Shown: piece by piece, positions 6,339 through 8,646 of the stretch
How positions within the stretch are numbered: the first letter of the stretch is position 1
Layout: each line of letters opens with the position of its first letter
Assembly: GCA_028293365.1 (NCBI GenBank)
Contig: JAQGOX010000954.1
Location: 1-8,646 of the forward strand
Reading direction: 5' to 3'
Source of the DNA: Verrucomicrobiales bacterium
GTDB taxonomy: Bacteria; Verrucomicrobiota; Verrucomicrobiia; Limisphaerales; SXQI01
Length of the DNA: 8,646 bases
The notes under the pieces: generated by a model
Seen by the model: only the letters and a program-made list of their open reading frames with translations
Database searches by the model: none
Told to the model about the DNA's origin: nothing
Made by a program: the position numbers and the translations under genes

Positions 6339-7622
6339 ATGAAGAAATTTATCACGACTGCCGGTTTAGCTGTTCTCGGAGCAGCGGGTGTACAGGGTGC
6401 CTGGGCTCCAGGAGCTTCTTCCACTGAGACGACTAAGCCCTGGAGTGTCTCGGCGACACTGCGCGGTTTTTACGATGACAATTATGCGACCCGCAACGCG
6501 CATGACCCTTCGGTTCAAAAGCGGGATAGCTTTGGTTTTGAAATCAGCCCTTCTGCTGCGCTGAATATCTTCCGCGATCAAACTTCCTTTGGTTTGAGCT
6601 ATGTCTATGACATGCGCTACTATGATGATCGCAAAAACAATAAAGCTGATCATAGTCATCAGATTAACGGAAAAGTTAGTCACGCATTTTCTCCTCGATT
6701 CAAGCTCGACGCGAATGACTCATTTGTAATCGCCCAGGAGCCGACATTGATCGACCCAAACGGGACCTCGCTCGCTCCCCTCCGCTCTGATGGTAACAAC
6801 ATGCGGAATACGGTCGGCATTTCATTTACGGCTGGGCTTACTGAAACGATCGACAGCGTATTTACTTACACTGGCACGTGGTACGATTACGATGAGCAGG
6901 GGCCTGGAAGTCGCTCGGCGCTTCTGGATCGCTGGGAACATCTGCTGAGTTTCAATTTGCGCCGTCCGATTTTCGAACGAACCGTTGGAGTGATCGGTTA
7001 CCAATACGGAATGGTCGATTATAACAGCAAAGATTCGGTCGCGTTTGCTGGACCTTATATCTCTCCTGACGTGCGTGACAACCACTCGCACTACGGCTAT
7101 TTGGGAATCGACCAAACATTTTCGCCTACTTTGAACGCGTCGGTCCGTGGCGGTGTCCAAGTCACCGAATACGACGACAAGAATTCGATCCAGAAAGATA
7201 CGTGGGGTCCTTATGTTGACGCGAATGCGACATGGTTGTATACCCAGGGGAGCTATGCTCAACTCGGAGTCAGGCATCAACGTATGCAGACGGATGTCGG
7301 TGTTCTTGTTGGAGGATTTGCTCCGAACCAGGACGCTGAAGCAACCACTGTTTATGGATCCATTAATCATCGGTTTGGACCATTGGTGGCGAGCTTAATT
7401 GGGAGCTACCAACATGCTGATTTGCATGGTGGCCTCTCGGACGGAAAAGCGGATGATTACTTGCTGGCGGGCATTAATCTCACATATGAAATCAACAAGT
7501 TTTTGGCGGCTGAAACCGGTTACAACTACGATAACCTTGATTCTGAACTCAATCGGATTCCTGGGGTTTATCGCAGTTTCTCGCGTAACCGCGTGTATGT
7601 CGGCATCCGCGCTACTTATTAA
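6339..7622 (+). CDS. Outer-membrane beta-barrel protein of a polysaccharide locus
   Basis: Predicted exported outer-membrane protein of 427 residues. It starts with a Sec signal peptide (MKKF basic end, hydrophobic core, AWA at 21-23 as likely cleavage site). The rest is made of alternating aromatic/polar beta-strands with charged turns, for example SATLRGFYDDNY (38-49), SFGLSYVYDMRYYDD (83-97) and YAQLGVRHQRM (306-316). It ends in VYVGIRATY with a C-terminal aromatic residue, as expected for a strand recognised by the BAM machinery. The overall look is that of the 'putative beta-barrel porin 2'/EpsL-like proteins found in exopolysaccharide and exosortase-linked clusters; this subfamily placement is inference. 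It lacks the large periplasmic domain of a Wza-type exporter. It sits between a membrane glycosyltransferase and a chain-length co-polymerase, which suggests a role in passing polymer across the outer membrane. It has its own candidate promoter and is followed by a strong hairpin. Confidence 0.82.
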   Translation: MKKFITTAGLAVLGAAGVQGAWAPGASSTETTKPWSVSATLRGFYDDNYATRNAHDPSVQKRDSFGFEISPSAALNIFRDQTSFGLSYVYDMRYYDDRKNNKADHSHQINGKVSHAFSPRFKLDANDSFVIAQEPTLIDPNGTSLAPLRSDGNNMRNTVGISFTAGLTETIDSVFTYTGTWYDYDEQGPGSRSALLDRWEHLLSFNLRRPIFERTVGVIGYQYGMVDYNSKDSVAFAGPYISPDVRDNHSHYGYLGIDQTFSPTLNASVRGGVQVTEYDDKNSIQKDTWGPYVDANATWLYTQGSYAQLGVRHQRMQTDVGVLVGGFAPNQDAEATTVYGSINHRFGPLVASLIGSYQHADLHGGLSDGKADDYLLAGINLTYEINKFLAAETGYNYDNLDSELNRIPGVYRSFSRNRVYVGIRATY

Positions 7623-7644
7623 GGCCCAACGTTAAACTTACCCG

Positions 7645-7680
7645 GGGAGGCTGGATGTCATTCTAGCCTCCCTTTTTTTT
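7645..7680 (+). terminator. Intrinsic terminator or attenuator between barrel and co-polymerase genes
   Basis: The arms GGGAGGCTGG (7645-7654) and CTAGCCTCCC (7663-7672) form a 10-bp stem with one G-U pair and an 8-nt loop, followed directly by eight T residues (7673-7680). This is a textbook rho-independent terminator, starting 23 nt after the barrel stop codon. The next gene's start codon is only 3 nt past the T-tract. The co-polymerase message must therefore read through this element, unless a promoter downstream of the hairpin makes a leaderless transcript. This points to partial termination or attenuation. Confidence 0.85.
7655..7666 (+). other. Three-codon mini-ORF overlapping the hairpin
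   Basis: ATG TCA TTC TAG starts in the hairpin loop and ends in the 3' arm. A strong Shine-Dalgarno-like GGGGAGG (7644-7650) in the 5' arm sits 4 nt before the ATG. A ribosome here would open the hairpin and would stop 16 nt before the co-polymerase start, close enough for reinitiation. The arrangement is plain in the sequence; that it is translated is speculation. Confidence 0.2.
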
Positions 7681-7682
7681 CC

Positions 7683-8646
7683 ATGGAAGCTCCCAAGTTC
7701 AATCATAATAACGCCAACGGCACTGCCACCGGTAATAGTAATAATTCGGCCACTTCAGAGTCGAAGCTTCATTTCCTCGATTATTGGCGAATCATTCGAA
7801 TCCGTAAAACCGTCATCCTCGCGGTATTTTTGCTGGTAGTTCTCACGACAACTGCAGTTACGTTCATTCTGCCAGAGTCGTTCATGAGCACGGCTCGAAT
7901 CGAAGTTAGCAAAGATACGAGCGATATCCCTTTGCTTTTGCAGATGGGGCAGCAGGGAGGTTACGACCCGTATTTCATTGAAACGGAATTTCAGAAGATC
8001 AAATCCACAAAGGTTCTGGAGAAAGTAATCGAAAACCTGAATTTGAATCAGGTTTGGGGTAAGCGTTACGGTATAGATAACCTCAAAACGGCTGAGACAT
8101 ATGAAATATTGAAGCGGCAGATTGATCTTCGTCAATCGCGCAATACCAGTCTTATCGAAATCAACGCCTACAGCGAAAATAAGGAAGAGGCGGCGAATCT
8201 CGCAAACGAGATCGCTAGTGTTTATCAGTTAAGCCGGAAAGCATCGAAGATGGGGCAGTCCGAAGCCGGCATCGAGGCGCTGAAGAAAGAAATGGAAATT
8301 CAGACTGAAAAAGTCGACATGGTTCAAAAACAGGTCGACAAGATGCGTCAGGATTTAAAAATCGCTGACGTTGGTGATAGCCAGTTTCAGATGACACTGG
8401 AACCAGAGACAGTTCGTAACATTGAGCGGGATCGCATTCGGGCTGATGAGGAATATACTCAACTAAATACCCTTTACGGCAAACTTAAGGAGCTCAATCG
8501 CGCCGACCTCCGAAAGGCAATTCCTACCGCGTTCCGGGATGAAGCGATGGATCGATATCTGGCCGACTTGGCGAAATCCGAGCAGCAATATGCGATCGCC
8601 TCTGTGGATTGTGGTCCTGAAAATCCCGAAGTACATCGACTTACCT
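7683..8646 (+). CDS. Wzz/GumC-type polysaccharide co-polymerase (3' end cut off)
   Basis: The reading frame is open from ATG 7683 to the last base (321 whole codons), with no stop in the window. The product resembles inner-membrane polysaccharide co-polymerases that set chain length and couple synthesis to export. There is an Asn-rich cytoplasmic tail (about 1-28), then LDYWRIIRIRK and transmembrane helix 1 (about 43-63) ending in Pro64. Next come the Wzz-like beta segment (SFMSTARIEVSKD, 66-78), the FIETEFQKIKSTKVLEKVIENL block (98-119) typical of GumC/Wzc-like proteins, long coiled-coil stretches (about 190-230 and 245-273), and GPENPEVHRL (311-320), which corresponds to the family's GPxHPxV motif. 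The second membrane helix and any kinase domain would lie beyond the window. No Shine-Dalgarno sequence precedes the start, because the terminator T-tract ends at 7680. No other ATG, GTG or TTG exists in frame between the preceding TAA (7620-7622) and this ATG, or before the helix, so the start is well fixed. Confidence 0.88.
   Translation, partial: MEAPKFNHNNANGTATGNSNNSATSESKLHFLDYWRIIRIRKTVILAVFLLVVLTTTAVTFILPESFMSTARIEVSKDTSDIPLLLQMGQQGGYDPYFIETEFQKIKSTKVLEKVIENLNLNQVWGKRYGIDNLKTAETYEILKRQIDLRQSRNTSLIEINAYSENKEEAANLANEIASVYQLSRKASKMGQSEAGIEALKKEMEIQTEKVDMVQKQVDKMRQDLKIADVGDSQFQMTLEPETVRNIERDRIRADEEYTQLNTLYGKLKELNRADLRKAIPTAFRDEAMDRYLADLAKSEQQYAIASVDCGPENPEVHRLT

Noticed and set aside
7755..8135. 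A 126-codon minus-strand open frame opposite the co-polymerase gene
   Set aside because: The plus-strand frame here is open for over 960 bases and shows Wzz/GumC motifs, so the minus-strand frame is a shadow.
1..8646. Search for tRNA or rRNA genes, CRISPR repeats, insertion-sequence ends and transposase genes
   Set aside because: No such pattern was seen by eye. Nearly all the sequence is accounted for by seven plus-strand genes and short gaps.

Overview
The window looks like chromosomal DNA from a Gram-negative (diderm) bacterium of moderate GC content. It encodes an outer-membrane beta-barrel with a signal peptide, a polysaccharide co-polymerase, and a soluble NtrB/NtrC-type two-component pair. 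My best guess at the phylum is Verrucomicrobiota, with Acidobacteriota or a similar soil lineage as the alternative. That guess rests on the general look of the proteins, not on a database search. All genes are on the plus strand. I see no mobile element, CRISPR array, tRNA or rRNA.

Layout. Positions 1-633 hold the 3' part of a YihY/BrkB-family inner-membrane protein. A 99-bp gap follows. Then come a CorA-type divalent cation channel (733-1731), a cytosolic PAS-containing histidine kinase (1753-3018), an NtrC-like sigma-54 activating response regulator (3023-4399) and a GT-C/GT39-like membrane glycosyltransferase (4403-6229). The gaps between these four genes are 21, 4 and 3 nt, so they could share a transcript. 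A 109-bp gap with a good sigma-70-like promoter precedes an outer-membrane beta-barrel gene (6339-7622). That gene ends in a textbook hairpin plus T-tract. Only two bases after the T-tract, a Wzz/GumC-type chain-length/co-polymerase gene begins (7683) and runs off the window. Its reading frame stays open to the last base.

How the genes may work together. The last three genes (membrane glycosyltransferase, outer-membrane barrel, inner-membrane co-polymerase) look like the start of an exopolysaccharide synthesis and export cluster continuing downstream. The kinase/regulator pair lies directly upstream and is translationally packed against the glycosyltransferase, so it is a plausible local regulator of that cluster through sigma-54. 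However, I found no convincing -24/-12 promoter inside the window. The YihY and CorA genes look like ordinary membrane housekeeping genes with no obvious role in the polysaccharide locus.

The most unusual sequence signals are: (i) the terminator-like hairpin between the barrel and co-polymerase genes, which carries a Shine-Dalgarno-like 5' arm and a three-codon mini-ORF starting in its loop; (ii) two long perfect inverted repeats inside the histidine kinase gene; (iii) a cluster of ATGCCG/CGGCAT hexamers around the corA end and kinase start; and (iv) an unusually long helical segment in the kinase dimerisation region.
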